The position numbers were made by a program, and so were the translations under genes. Source: Nautilus pompilius (lineage: Eukaryota > Mollusca > Cephalopoda > Nautilida > Nautilidae). Taken from it: 64,000 nt of DNA. Positions 13,613 to 26,560 of the stretch are shown here, piece by piece (the stretch's first letter is position 1; each line of letters starts with the position of its first letter). The notes beneath the pieces were generated by a model. The model was not told the origin of the DNA, made no database searches, and worked only from the letters and a program-made list of their open reading frames with translations. The stretch is from assembly GCA_018389105.1 (NCBI GenBank), contig JACATO010001051.1:124001-188000 (forward strand), written 5' to 3'.

Positions 13613-16600
13613 AAAAGGTAAAATAAAAAAGATCGCCACTCAAGCTCATTGGCTGAGAAAGCTGTTAAATCTTTGCAACAAACGCCCTGCAAAATCTGCT
13701 CCAAGTCTTTCGACTTTGCCGGTCGATCAGAACTTGCCATGGAATGGCAGAAAAAAATTTTAAAGGGAAACAACTCTTAATTTTGTCATGCTGCTGACAT
13801 TTCACATCAAAATTGCCACATACATCTCCAAACCAAACCACTTTTGGCAATAGTTTAAAAATGCTCAAAAGGAAATCACAAAGGAAAATTGAGATTTTGC
13901 ACTAGAGAAACGACGATTCAAAAAATAGGAAATCAGTTCTACAGCTTCATTTTTTGTAAAAAAAAGAAAATGGACTGAGCATTTCTTTATAATTATGCCA
14001 GTGATGGTAAATCTGCAGTTTGTTGCAACCATTTTAGATTAATTCAGATTCTTTACTAACAAAGATCAAAGTGAAAAAAATACATCAGAATTAAGACTCA
14101 CATAACAACAGATTCTTTAGTAAAATAAAGTGATTCTTATCCACTATGTAGAAGAAACTGAAACATGCTGATGAGGAAGGTAAATATCTCCCATTTCATT
14201 TTCAGTCAATAAAAAAAAAATGTTAACGAGTAATAAATATAACTGATGGCAATGACAAGTTAAATTTGAGTTCTAGTTTATTGTAATTGTAAATCTGAGG
14301 AGGGGAAAATGACAAGAAATGAAAAATATCTATTTAACCATTACAACACACGTGCCTACCATCACAGTCTTGTCCACTGTACAAACTTCAGATGCTGTCT
14401 TGCAGATGCACCAAATCCTGCAAGACTCCTTGAGGCATGTGTAGGATTAACAAAAATTGCCTAAACCAGAGTTCCTAACATATAAGCCAATTAGAATATT
14501 TTATAAAGTCAACAATTTACTATGTATATAGCCACTGGATGCGTTTTATTTATTTGCTTTTTTAAACTTTTTAGGTCACTGATGGCCGCTGTTTACTTGC
14601 CAGCTGTGTAATCCTGTTACGATGGCAGGCAGAAAGTCTGTGGCTATTAATTAATCTGGTGATTTAAAATGGCAGACTCACATTCAGGAATAGACGGATT
14701 CTTTTCGAATTCCAGTCTGAGCCAAATACTGCAAATGGAAGAAAATTTTAAAAAAAGGAAGGGAAAAAAAGAAGTTAACAACTCTTCATATATATAGAGA
14801 GAGATAACCAAATAAGAATACTTATTAAAATGGTATGATTATCCACTAACAAACCATTGTTGCAATGTTGCCAAAGTTGAAGAACAATGGCCCCTTTAGA
14901 AAATATTTGTCAAAAATGGGGGAGGCTTTAAGACAAAAACCTTCCACAGCACTGATGGTTTCTCATAGTCCATACAAAGACGAAGGCACCAACAGTAAAA
15001 AAGACGGTCAACGTCTAAGGAGAGTTATAAAGAATGGGCTTAACTGACAAACCCCCATTTATTGACAGTAACTTCATCTAGAAACTCTTAATATTTATCT
15101 ATTATTCATCAGAACTCGAGTCTAGTTTATTAATGGTAATTTAGATTAAACAAATTCTTGATTAGTTACTAAAATTACTCCTGTATTTTTTTTTTCTTCT
15201 TATTTTGCTCCCAAAAATTCTAATTAAACATCAACATACTACTTATTAAATACACTTAGGCTAGTACATCACCTCTGGGATGGGAAAAGTAAATAATTTA
15301 TAAATTCAAATATAATTTAAATGCAACTATTTTACATAATTAAACAAATAACTAATCTACTTCCACTAGTAGTAGTAGTAGTCTGTATCCAATATAATAC
15401 AGACAGATGAGATATCTAATTAAAGTAATTTATAAATAAATCATCAGGAACAGTATATAGAATTAAAGCATTTTCCAGTACTTCAACTTAGTTAATTTGG
15501 AATTTTGATTAATGTAAATAGCTAACTTCTGGGTAGAGGCTTAATTACTTAATGCTTGTTTTGCTTCGTCTTCTTCTAAAGAAAAGCCGCTCCAACCAAA
15601 TGTATTTCCCCCTCTTTTTATTCCATTTTAGCTTTTTTTTTAAAGGCAGTTTATTGGTGAAAAGACGCTCATTTAGCATTATCTATTGGCAAATGTTTCA
15701 GGCTTTGTTTAGTTAGCTTAAGCAGCTACATGGATGCTACAAACCACAGCAGAATTTATCCTAGTATTCTGACAACTTATATTGAAGGGAGTTGGCTCCC
15801 AGAGTTTATCCTGATGATAAGACTGGCCAACATGTGGAGAGCAGATGTTTACTCGTGTTACTACAGATATAAGTGGGCTGTTATAAACAGGTCTGTCACA
15901 GCATTATCATACAATGGCATCGGGCAGTGCAAAAGAAATGCTCAGAGGTACATTTCCAGGCAGTTGCCACAAGAGGGAGTGGAGAGTTGGACAGATGCCA
16001 AAGATATACATTTCCACATTATGACAGGTCTCAAGATGTGTTAGCAGAGAAAATACCTGATCAGTTGCGCACCTCAAGCATTCCAAGTATAGCGTATACC
16101 CTGAGGCCAGTCCAGAGAGTCTCATCCCCCAACTGATGTTTACACAGTCAATATCAATCCTCAGTTAGCCATAATGCAAGGGATTGCATGATTATTGATT
16201 TAAACTGATTCAGCATTTCAGCTAACTATCAGAGATATTAGCATATTTCTAAGATGCTTGGAAGAAAGGGGGGGGAGGTAGGGGCATTAACTCCTCAGAG
16301 AGTTCCTGCCCATTTTGCTTTGATACTGTTAGCCTTTTATTTAAAGCTGAGGCCCTAATTTCCACAATTCCATATTTGACTGATACAAATCTTAACCCTG
16401 ACTGGCAGAAATATGAACAACAAATGGTTTTCTCAATTTATTCTAACCTTCAAATTTAGTGCAGCAGACAGACTACAAGAAATTACTTCCGATTACTTGT
16501 ACAAAATCTACATAGGTTTAATATGAATCTCACTGACAGAGAAATGCTTAGAACTACTATGTCCATGCTTTTAAAAGGATCATATAGAAGTTGCTCTAAT

Positions 16601-17949
16601 AAATGACAAATAATATTATTATTTTTATAATACACAATAATAAAGCATTACAAAAATGTCAATTTTTTTTTTCCTTTTAGAAATACTACTTGATGTTATC
16701 CAGAAGGCAAAGGTGATTAAATCAATCACACAATTAGTCTTGTAAATGGCAAAGTTAAAATGTACTGCCCTTTGTTAAAATAGTTTGAATTGTAAATTAA
16801 GTAATACAATAATACTGTACACAAATGACGAAAAAGATCTTTTGGCAATAAAATCCTTGAAGCTGAGTCAGTCTTTCTCTCTCTCTCTCTCCCCAAGGGG
16901 GAGGAACTCTGCTAAAAAAATTCCCATATCTCTGAATTACCCTATAATCTTATAGCATAACCCTAAATTCAATTCTAACATTTATTGCTGGAGGCTATAA
17001 ACCAATTTATTGATAACAACACTGTAGAAAGACAATATTTCTGAGGTGTAATACGCTGTACTGGTTCTAACTACTACGACCCATCTCCAACTTTAGCCCC
17101 AAAGTAGTCCGCAAAAAAAAATGACTATTTGTCTGTATTCATAAATATCCGCAGTAAATGCCCACCCTTATTTAAATGTATTTTGGCACATGAGTATTGT
17201 CTATAGAAGAATTTGCTTTGTAGATGCAATAACCTTTCGTCACTACGCTGACAGATACCAAAAGAAAAAAAAGAAAAATTAAAATGAATGAGAACAGAGC
17301 ATACATACATAAAAAGCAGGCACATGAGAAACCTAGACCCTTTATTGACTAAAGGTTGCTCGGAATTCCTGAATTTATCAGGAAACGTTTTAAGGCAATG
17401 CTATAGACAGTGCTGAAGATGCCATATTGAGGAACATGGACTCTGATCTGGAAAATAATGAAATAAAGATGTTGCATAGCTGGAAGCAAGACTGTGATCA
17501 ACTCTACCGTGATACTGAAATGTGGTTCAATGGAAGTTAAGTCCAACGTTTAAAAAAGTAGAAAACCAAGTGTGGATGGATTGTTTTCTTTCCTTTCTTT
17601 ACATCTTTCTTCCCAAAGAGACACGCGTGATGTGATTTTTTTCTTCGTTAACCCTGATTTGCCATAAACCAAAAACATGAGCGACTCCAAGAGCACAGTG
17701 CGTAACCTTATTTTTGTTGTGGGTGTAATTATACTGCAGCCAGAGTTTATCTTTAATCATTTACACACTTTTTTGTCAAAATAATATAGTCAAAACAATG
17801 TTTCAAAGTGTGCTTTTGTGTTTATAGCTGAAACTCTACAAGGAATTACCACATTAAGAATGCTTGGGTGGCAGAGACCCTCCGAATATTAAACTAATGC
17901 TTAATTGGCTTTATAATGTTAAAAATGCAAATTCACTTTTTGGCACGCA

Positions 17950-18130
17950 CATGATGGGCAGCAGATGGCAGCAAAGTGCAAAGCATGCTGGCCTGCTCTG
18001 TCCAAGGACCTGAGTTTGATTCCTTTTCAAGGGCCCCCGACGCAGTTTAGTGAACCTCTCATGGCATAGCTTCTTCCTGTTCTCAGTCTCTGTCAGTCAG
18101 CATGGGTTCTTTCTGGGTACTCAAAATTCC
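17950..18130 (+). repeat. tRNA-derived SINE
   Basis: GATGGCAGCAAAGTGCAAAG is an A-box-like start; GAGTTTGATTCC (18,012-18,023) is a good B box. The body continues with CAGTTTAGTGAACCTC and ends near 18,130, just before a 69-bp minisatellite. AAAGnnTGCT, AAGnACCT, TTGATTC and AGTGAACC are shared in order with the 62.5-kb copy, suggesting one family. No coding potential. Confidence 0.65.
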
Positions 18131-18229
18131 TTCTATAGCTAAACAGGATTGCTAACAGTTTTTCGCTTGATCGGTTTTTGTCTGAATGCATCGGACACTT
18201 TTGTTCCAGCCACTGCGTCTGTGTCGTGT

Positions 18230-18511
18230 GTCCTCCCTTCCCCTTTCCCTCACCTAGCTACCCTCCAAGCTGACCTACGCTTATGCTCAAGTGTAATAGG
18301 AACCTCTCCCCTTTCCCCCCACCTAGCTACCATCAAAGTTGGCCTATGCTTATGGTCAAATGTAATAGGAACCTCTCCGCTTTCCCCCCACCTAGCTACC
18401 ATCAAAGTTGGCCTACGCTTATGGTCAAATGTAATAGGAACCTCTCCCCTTTCCCCCCACCTAGCTACCATCAAAGTTGGCCTACGCTTATGGTCAAGTG
18501 TAATAGGAAAT
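18230..18511 (+). repeat. 69-bp minisatellite, about 4 copies
   Basis: ACCTAGCTAC recurs at 18,252, 18,321, 18,390 and 18,459, exactly 69 bp apart. Each unit also holds CTTATGGTCAA, GTAATAGGAACCTCTCC and a C-run. Because 69 is a multiple of three, open frames run through it on both strands; they are by-products of the repeat and not a gene. It directly follows the SINE at 17.95 kb, so it may have grown out of the SINE's 3' flank. Confidence 0.95.
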
Positions 18512-21500
18512 AAGATAACGACAACAACAACAATGAAAACTCACTATTTCATTCAAAACTACAAATGATTCAAGAATTTTAGCCATCATAATATTGTTCT
18601 TTACGAAGTTTATCATCTAAAATGTCTATGTAATAAACATTTCATCTGATTTAAGCTGAATGACACTGGAATTAAATATTTTCAATGAAGCATTCATAAA
18701 TACCATTCAATACAATATTGGTGGCGACTAGTGGTAGATTAATATTACAAATTATGAATATCAAGACAAATCATGGACGACTAACATTATTGATAGCACA
18801 TCTCATTTTAAAAATGTGAATCAAGCATTTAATTTCAACCAAAAAAATAGTTAATATTATTGTTTGTTTGTTTGGAATCATTTTTTTAAAGGAGAGTTTC
18901 AGCTTTTAAAGACAAAAACCTCTTAATCATAACGTGTTTATATTTACTTGCAATATATATAAACGTATGTACACCTACCAGTTTGGAGAAACTCTTTAAT
19001 TTTCTTCAAAACATCAACAGAAGGAAAAATCTCTTGCAGTTCGGTAATCCTCCCAATCTAAACGTTTTTTTTAGATTCACGTGGTGGTAAAAGCAACAGT
19101 TATTTGTTATAAGCGAGCCCAGACGCCTCATTAGTAATGGTGATGGCTTACAGAGAAAATGACGCCTTAGCCTAATCCTAGTCCATAGGAACTCTCCCGC
19201 GTCTGCTAACAAATGGATCTGATCCGACCTGATAATTAGAGCAACAATAAAAGGGCAACTTTGTGACAAAGTCAAAGTAAACATTAGTTAATGCCTAATA
19301 AGTTCTCGATGCTGCATACTAGGGTGGGATAAAAGCATCATAAGTTATGGACAAAACTGAGTTTACGCAGACTTTTTACCCAAAGACAACTAGAAGCTCA
19401 GTTTCCCCCCCCCCATTACTTTCGGCATTTTATTCCCATTTAAAAAAACCTTACAAGTTAATAACTAACATATTTTCCCCAAAATATTAGTTAAATAAAC
19501 AGTCAATTTTTATTGTTTTTTTTTAATATTTTGGTCTCTTCTCATTACATGTATGCAAAATGTTATTATTAATAATTCGATGGTGACTGTTTTGTTTTGT
19601 TTTATCTATTAGAGTTGCTCCATCACTGGATGAGGCTCCCAGCCATGTCCAAATAATAATCTACATGTGCAAGCCGCCAGGTTTGGCCACAAAGGATAAA
19701 CATGAAGCAAAATGCTGGCTTAAAAACTTGCAGTTGTCGTCTACATCTGTTCATAATATTCTGGACCGCATTTTCAGTCAAAATGTTGCTTGTTTGTTTG
19801 TTTTTTTTTAAAAAATTAATTATTAAGAGTAAATTACATCTAAACTTTTTTTGTCCCGCGTGTCTGTAACACTCTTTACAAGACTGATATTGTGTTAGCA
19901 AGCACCAACATAAACCGGCTTGCTCATTTCACAAAGCTCTCTGGGTGGCCGTTAATACAGCCCCCTTGTAGCCCTAGTGCCATCCATCCATGAGTGTATT
20001 CGCTCCTGCTAACAGTACAGCTCTATCAGACGAGCTTTTGACTACAGCCAACATTTAACTGAAGATGCTGACATTTAATGGGCAGCTTAAAACTGTTGCT
20101 TTGAAACACCCTGAATGTTTTAACCCTTAAGCATTCTCTTTTCTTCCCAGATGTATGGAAGCTGTTACATCCCTCCCTAGCCCTTCACTTTAACCAGTTA
20201 CTAAATAAAAGTAATTGCATTCTGCCGATTAAATTCTTAGATGATGATAAATACTTTTTTAAAAAAAACAACAAAAATCCCCCAACATAAATAACAATAA
20301 TAATAATAATGTATCTCAGCCTCAACCAGAGCTAATCAGTGAAGCTCCATCAATTTATCTTTTTTTATATATATATATTTGTGGTGCTTGTGGGAGGGTA
20401 CGTGTGAAAGTTCTTGTGTGTGTGTGTATCTCTGAGGAGAATGGAATGGAGGGAGGTGGCCAAAATATTTAATAGTAGTATTTTTCAGCAAATACCATGC
20501 TTATATCACAAAGTGTTATTTTTAAAATCTTATTTCCAATATTGCTCAATTTAATCTTGACTTCTAATTATCCTTCATTTTTAAATTTTTGGAGTCAATG
20601 GTTGCCTTAGGGGCAGGGGCCTGTTTCGACTAACACCAGCTCATTTGGTTTACATCCTCATTAAAATAATAAAATCCCTTTTATGATACACACCAGTCAA
20701 AATCTATAAGGAGAGAGGAGTTCACTTTTAAAAAAAAAAACAACAAAAAACACTTTGACAGAAATTCTGCAGCGTGTCCTAAAGTGGACATTAATTTCTG
20801 ATGTTTCGGGTAATCAGAACAATCATGTATATATGTAGAGGAAGAGGGAATTAGTGAATAAATGAGAAGAGAACTTTATTTTCAGTGATGCGGTAAGAAG
20901 TATACCAGGCCGGCTTAATACTGATTTCCTACTTCACAACTGTCCTGAATGACTTCTGTATCTTGCTTAGGTATTTTCTGATATGAGAAAATATTGATTT
21001 CATTCCTTTAATTATCATTCAGCGGCTAAATACAAAAACCCAAAGACTACTATGCAAAATAGTATGAAACAACAAAATATTTTTTAATATTTTTTTCCAT
21101 CCAGATGCTCTTCGGGAAATGCCAAAAAGGTATTACATACAGAGTAGCTGCCATTCTGTATCAACACCTGCAATGTAATTTCAAGCTTGAATAGGCAGAT
21201 TCTTACATTAAAGACTAATTCAGTTTAGGCTATAAAACATTCATGGAAAAGTTGTTTTTTTTTTTTTAAATTTAACTGAAATAAATAAAAAATATGTAAA
21301 TATTTAGAAGTAATCTGAATACATTCAGACTTTTAAAAAGAATGTACTGTAAAAAATGCTGAAGTATGCACATTTAACATTACCACTAGTTATGATTCTG
21401 TTTCAATGATAAAATTATTAATCACAAATTAGCAAATATATTAAAAAAATAATTAAAATAGGTATTCCCAGGGCACTTTTTTGATCTTGTCTAATGCAAG

Positions 21501-24500
21501 AGCAGAAAAATGTATTTGGCTAGACCCGTCATCATAAACCACCTCAGAGCTTGTGCTAGCATGACATCCAAAAGTTGGTTGTGGTCTTCTTGACAGGAGA
21601 GCTATGAGATCACCCTGGCATGTTTAACAAAAGAACAAGAGGTTAAAGTTAATAAAAATGTCCTTGAAACTGATAAGATAAGTTATTACAAAAATGAAGG
21701 ATATGGCAAATAGACTTCAGGGTTGCTTAACCACTAGTCCAGACATGCGATAGCTTGACTAAGATTTTTGTCATCGCATGAATGCTACATTTTTATCCAA
21801 GCAACAGCCAGAATCAGATATAGAATTTCAGAATAACAGCAAATCTTCTATGCAACATCACTGTAACATATTTGACTTTCTGGATGGTTGACCAACTGGA
21901 TTTTTTTTCTTCCACATTGGTTTTCTTTCTTTTTGTCTGTTTTGTAAACCATGATCAGAATCAATACCGTTTTATAGCGATTTTAGATCTTTGAAGGCTG
22001 CAGATTCCCTCAAAATAAAATTTCATTATTAAATACCATTTTTTTCAATTTCTTGAACAAGTCTGCGTCACTGCATCAACGGTGAAGAAAAAAGAAAAAT
22101 TTAAATCATCGGGAAGGAAAAAAAGTTAACGGAAACAATCAATATTCCTAAGTCAGCTGGCGAAGTTCCCATAGTTAATATGCTAATAAAACCTACATAG
22201 CTTCATCTCGCATCGATAACTCTTTCAACCATGGCTGCAAACAGAGTTATGGGCATTCAAACAAATTTTCCCCGCCTTTCAGTGCTGAATGCACAGATAT
22301 TAAAGGCGGTGCCCTAACAGAGCAACCAGATCAACAGCTGATGCCATGGCCTGGAAGTCAATGTAGTATTAATAGTATTCTGAACAAAACATCATCACAA
22401 AGCGTATTTTAAAAAGACGAAAATTCAAACATGTCAGTCAAGATCATAAGGTAGCATTGTACATGAAATTTAAGGGGGGGCTAGTAAAAGCTGAAACAAG
22501 CATAGAACATTAAGGCACAAGCATATATCTTAACTACAAAACTATTTTTAAAAAAAGGGGGTAAACACAAGAGGCACAGTGTAAAAGTAATAAAAATGGG
22601 TGTACAAGTAAAATTAACTGCACAATATTTGTTTCCTACTGTTATTAGTATTAATTTGGTTCTTGATTCATAAATCTTCTAACTCATGTTAAATGAGGTA
22701 GGTAAAATTTGATAGTTACTTTAAGGTAACCAAACTGCCATCAGTAACTAAACAGTTTTCTCGTTATTGTCATGTGCCCTATTTTACTCAATAGTTCAGG
22801 TCAAGCAAGACCAGGAACATTAGTCAGGTGGGAAATCATTGATTACTAAATTTCATATATATATATATATATAATTTCATAGGGACTATATTTTAATGTC
22901 AACAGACAAATAAAATAATAAAAGCTGTATATTTTAAATGAAAAGTAAAATTTACTATTACATTATGGATATAAATTCATTTCCTGCTTTATTGTTAACA
23001 GTTTAGCCTGGCTAAAGCTGTTTAATCTGAATGAAATAATGTGTAAAGTAAATAATCTTCTGCCAAACTAAATAAAGTTAAAGAAAAAATTTTAAAAATT
23101 AAATTTAGAATAACCATCACCTGAAATGTGCTACCTATCTGCTTAAAAGTTTTTTTTGAATTTCATGTATGGACGACAATTAAAGTAATATGGTGGAACC
23201 AATCCAAAGGTTACTTTCAGGCATTCCTAATCTCTTTATTAGTAGTTACTAAGTTTCAACACTACCATCAAGGTTTAGTTCTACTCCAAAACAATCATCC
23301 TCAGGACTAAGCTCTAGTGATGTCTAATGGAAAAGATCAAGAAAATGTAGGTCCGTTAGTTAGTTCAGTTGCTACTAATGAATTATGGGAAATACCTACA
23401 CTAAATCTCTACTTTCTATCAATCATTTCACCTCCTACCATAGTTCATCTGTGTTTATCAATGTTATCAAGATCAACAGAACAGGTTTTGTATTTGTCAT
23501 CTCCTTTATGCTCAAAAGCCAAGAGGATAAATATAATAAATTATGAATTTGTTTTCCAAACTTTCTAGTGCCTTGTCCACATCTTTAGGGTTTGCATGGT
23601 AATTCACATTTGCCTTCCAATTTCTCTTCTTATAATTATCAGGTATTTTATACAGGTACTTTCTAAGAAGGTAGACTGAAACCTGGAAAGCTAACATGAT
23701 ATTTGATTCCACATCGTTAATTCCAGACCACTAGAATCAAATATACATACATATGTAAATTAGCTTGATCAAATGCTTGTCCTATGAGAAAAGTGAAATT
23801 CTTTACTTTGTTGACTGAGTTCCCATTTCAAAATTAAGAGTAGATAACAATTTGATGCAAATTGTTTTCGATAACTTTGAGTCTAAAGTGATAAATGATC
23901 AGATACCTGTAGTAGATGGAAATCTTATAATTTATTCACCTCAAATTCAACAGGCCAGAAGATTATTTCTAGTTTGTATGGATATAAAACTGTAAAAACT
24001 TATAACTTTAAGCTTTTCCAAAGGTTTTGCTCCCTTCCAACCTTAATTTTTTTTAAAAAAAATTTAATAGAATACTAACAGTATTTTAAAACTTTTACTG
24101 TAAAATCAGTTTCTAATTTCATTATCATACAACTATAACTTTGTGAATGCGTTTTCTTTTAAATCTGGGATTAAAATACTTGACAGATCTTCAAATAACT
24201 CAAGATTACCTCATCAAATGGCTATTCACACTCCACTTAACACTGAACACAGGATATAGTGTGCGCCAATATCTTTTTCAAATTTACAGTAAGAGTTAAA
24301 TGAAATAACAAAAACTGAAGACAGAAAAAACAAGAACAAATCTCATGCTATCTATCAAAAAGTGCCAATCAATATTTCAGCATTTGAATGACTCTCCAGT
24401 CATCCTATTCTTGCCACTCCTATGTCAACTGTATTTCAGCAGCAGTTATTAACTTATCTTATTTTAATATTATAAAATTTTATCCTTCTAATTTCATTAT

Positions 24501-26444
24501 GATGATTCTATATATATATATATTTTTTTTAGCATTTTCTTCACATTCAAACTAAATTCTTGAACAAGGAATAACTTTTCTAAAAGTTAAAAAATAATGC
24601 ATAGAAATCAGTTTGAATAAGTTCTTCATCTTCGTTCATCTATTTCCAATACAAAAAGAACACTTAGTTTTGATGATTAAAAACTATCAGCTGATAACCT
24701 ATGCCGCCGGTCAGCATCATATCATTCTGTAATTGTTTGGCATGTAAACAAATTTATTACAAAAAAAAAAAAAAAAAAAATTGCAAGAAATAACCTATTA
24801 TTTTATCAAGTCCTGAAGCTTCTTAGAAAATAGGAAGTAAAAGTCATTTTCATGCATGAAAGTCGAAAGTTAAACATGGGCTGTAGAGGATTTTTTCAGC
24901 TAATATCTTTCCATTAATTAATCCAGCTATCCAAACATGGTGGACATTCCTTATTTCAGCATATTTTTTTCAAAAATAAATAACTTCGTTTTTTTTTTTT
25001 TTTTAAAGGCATCTGTGAATGTTTATTCAATATCTCATACAGTCAATCTCTGAGAATTAGGATAAGATGAAATTATATCCCAGCTACGGTTCTCCTCCAG
25101 AACATTCCATGAAAGCATAAATAGCAATCAGAAGAATTTCTGAAAGCAGTAGGCAATCTCAAAATCTCTTTGGTAAGAAAAGGCTTCAAAGTTATAATAA
25201 ACATAACTAGGAACAATGTTTGGCCCATATTACAGTTAAGAAACAAAACAAAGGGAATGTGTTCCGTGTATTAAAAAGCTTCTTTAATCAAAAAACCCCT
25301 TCCACTTCCTGTTTCACAAGTATATATTCTAAATAGTAATCCAAAATTATTCTTAGTAGTGAACTTGGTGATCATTATAAACATGGCATTCTATGAATCT
25401 GATAAAATACATTCAATGAAACAGAGCTAAATGCCATTTTGACAAATGCTACTTCAGCTGGGTTTCACCTGAACATCGGGAAGAGCTCTGACATTGTGTA
25501 AGAATCAAAATAAGTACTACCATAGTAACCTCATCAAAGTCCCATTGGATATCAGATAATATTCATGCAGTCAATAAAAAAACAATTGCAATGCATTTCA
25601 TATCCTTCTGTATACATTATTAAATGCTTACTCTTAGATAAATTTGCTAATCAGTTTTTAAGCTATGCAAAATTAATTCAAGCACCTACATGGCATTAAA
25701 ATGATAACTTTACTTTAAGGATGGACTTATGTTGATCAATAGTGAAATCTAAGGGCCCAAAGTTCTGATGTTAAGCCAAATGCTAATTTTACATTAATGT
25801 GTTTTTTGTATGTGGCAAATCTATGGTAATAATTTGTTTGAGAGAATAAACCTCATTTTGATGATAAAGAAAATTAAAAATTATAATCAATAAGTTAATT
25901 ACCCATGATCCTTTGCATTACACTTCTGGCACCTTAAATAAAGCGTGTTTTTATGGCCTACAACTTTGTGTTATTCTTGAAGCAACTTCATGCACTCTTC
26001 TTGTTTTTTCAGCTGACTTTCGGCAATTTTTTTCATATGATTTTTTTTTCTTTAACCAGTTTTCTCTCTCCCCGCCACCCCTAAATTTGGTTTTTCCCCT
26101 AACTCTCCACATAGCTATTGTAAAATATCATGCCGGACATTTTGAGGCAAGACATGATCTACGAGATGAAGATGGAGCCACTAAGCTATTTCAAATTAAA
26201 CATGAACAGGAAACGGTCTCAAGGAATAGAGAGAAGCACAACACTGCTTTCCTGCACTTCAAGAGACAAGAACCGTATTCTTTTAGATCACCTGACAAAA
26301 TTTTCAAAATGCACGGACCAGCTTCCAAAGCCGTATGGATCGATTGTTCTATCATTTATGGTGAATGGCACAAGCCGCAGAGTACACCTGGTGTTGTGAA
26401 GAAACGCTTAAATATTGTAAAAAAAAAAAAAAGGGCCACTGTTT
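18512..26444 (-). other. Intron 1 segment: no gene recognised
   Basis: AT-rich, with long A/T homopolymers (A19 around 24,762; T15 around 24,990) and an AT microsatellite. The interval 19,900-20,250 is less repetitive and rich in TAATT/ATTAA homeodomain-type words, but I have no alignment to call it conserved. A 184-codon plus frame (25,913-26,467) runs into the A-tract before the SINE; I see no known domain in it and do not call it a gene. Confidence 0.55.
22854..22873. repeat. (AT)n microsatellite
   Basis: Ten AT units, flanked on both sides by ATTTCATA/ATTTCATAG-like sequence. Confidence 0.95.
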
Positions 26445-26560
26445 GGGCAGATGCACTGGCTCAGTAGGTTAAGCATGTGATCAAAAATCAACAAAGCAAC
26501 TTAGTAAACAATGTATTGTGGATTCAAGATACCAACCTTGTGCCACTGTAAAAATAGCAG
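26445..26560 (+). repeat. tRNA-derived SINE head
   Basis: TGGCTCAGTAGG at 26,457-26,468 is a perfect match to the pol III A-box consensus (TRGCNNAGNNGG form). GATTCAAGATACC at about 26,521-26,533 is a degenerate B box at normal spacing (about 55 bp). The head begins just after an A14 tract (26,419-26,432), so it may have inserted into, or next to, an older A-tail. The 3' tail is not defined; similarity to the other SINEs here is limited to the promoter boxes. Confidence 0.6.

Larger units (their letters stand above)
1..17949 (-). other. Intron 1 of Jagged (distal part): no gene recognised
   Basis: AT-rich DNA downstream, in gene sense, of the exon 1 donor. Open frames up to 174 codons exist (for example 100-624 plus, 9,720-10,112 minus), but their translations show no domain, no codon bias I can see, and overlap frames on the other strand. 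I find only microsatellites, poly-C/poly-T tracts (for example C10 at 3,188) and a perfect 7-bp hairpin at 5,254-5,273. A 52-nt-sized exon could hide here unseen. Confidence 0.6.
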
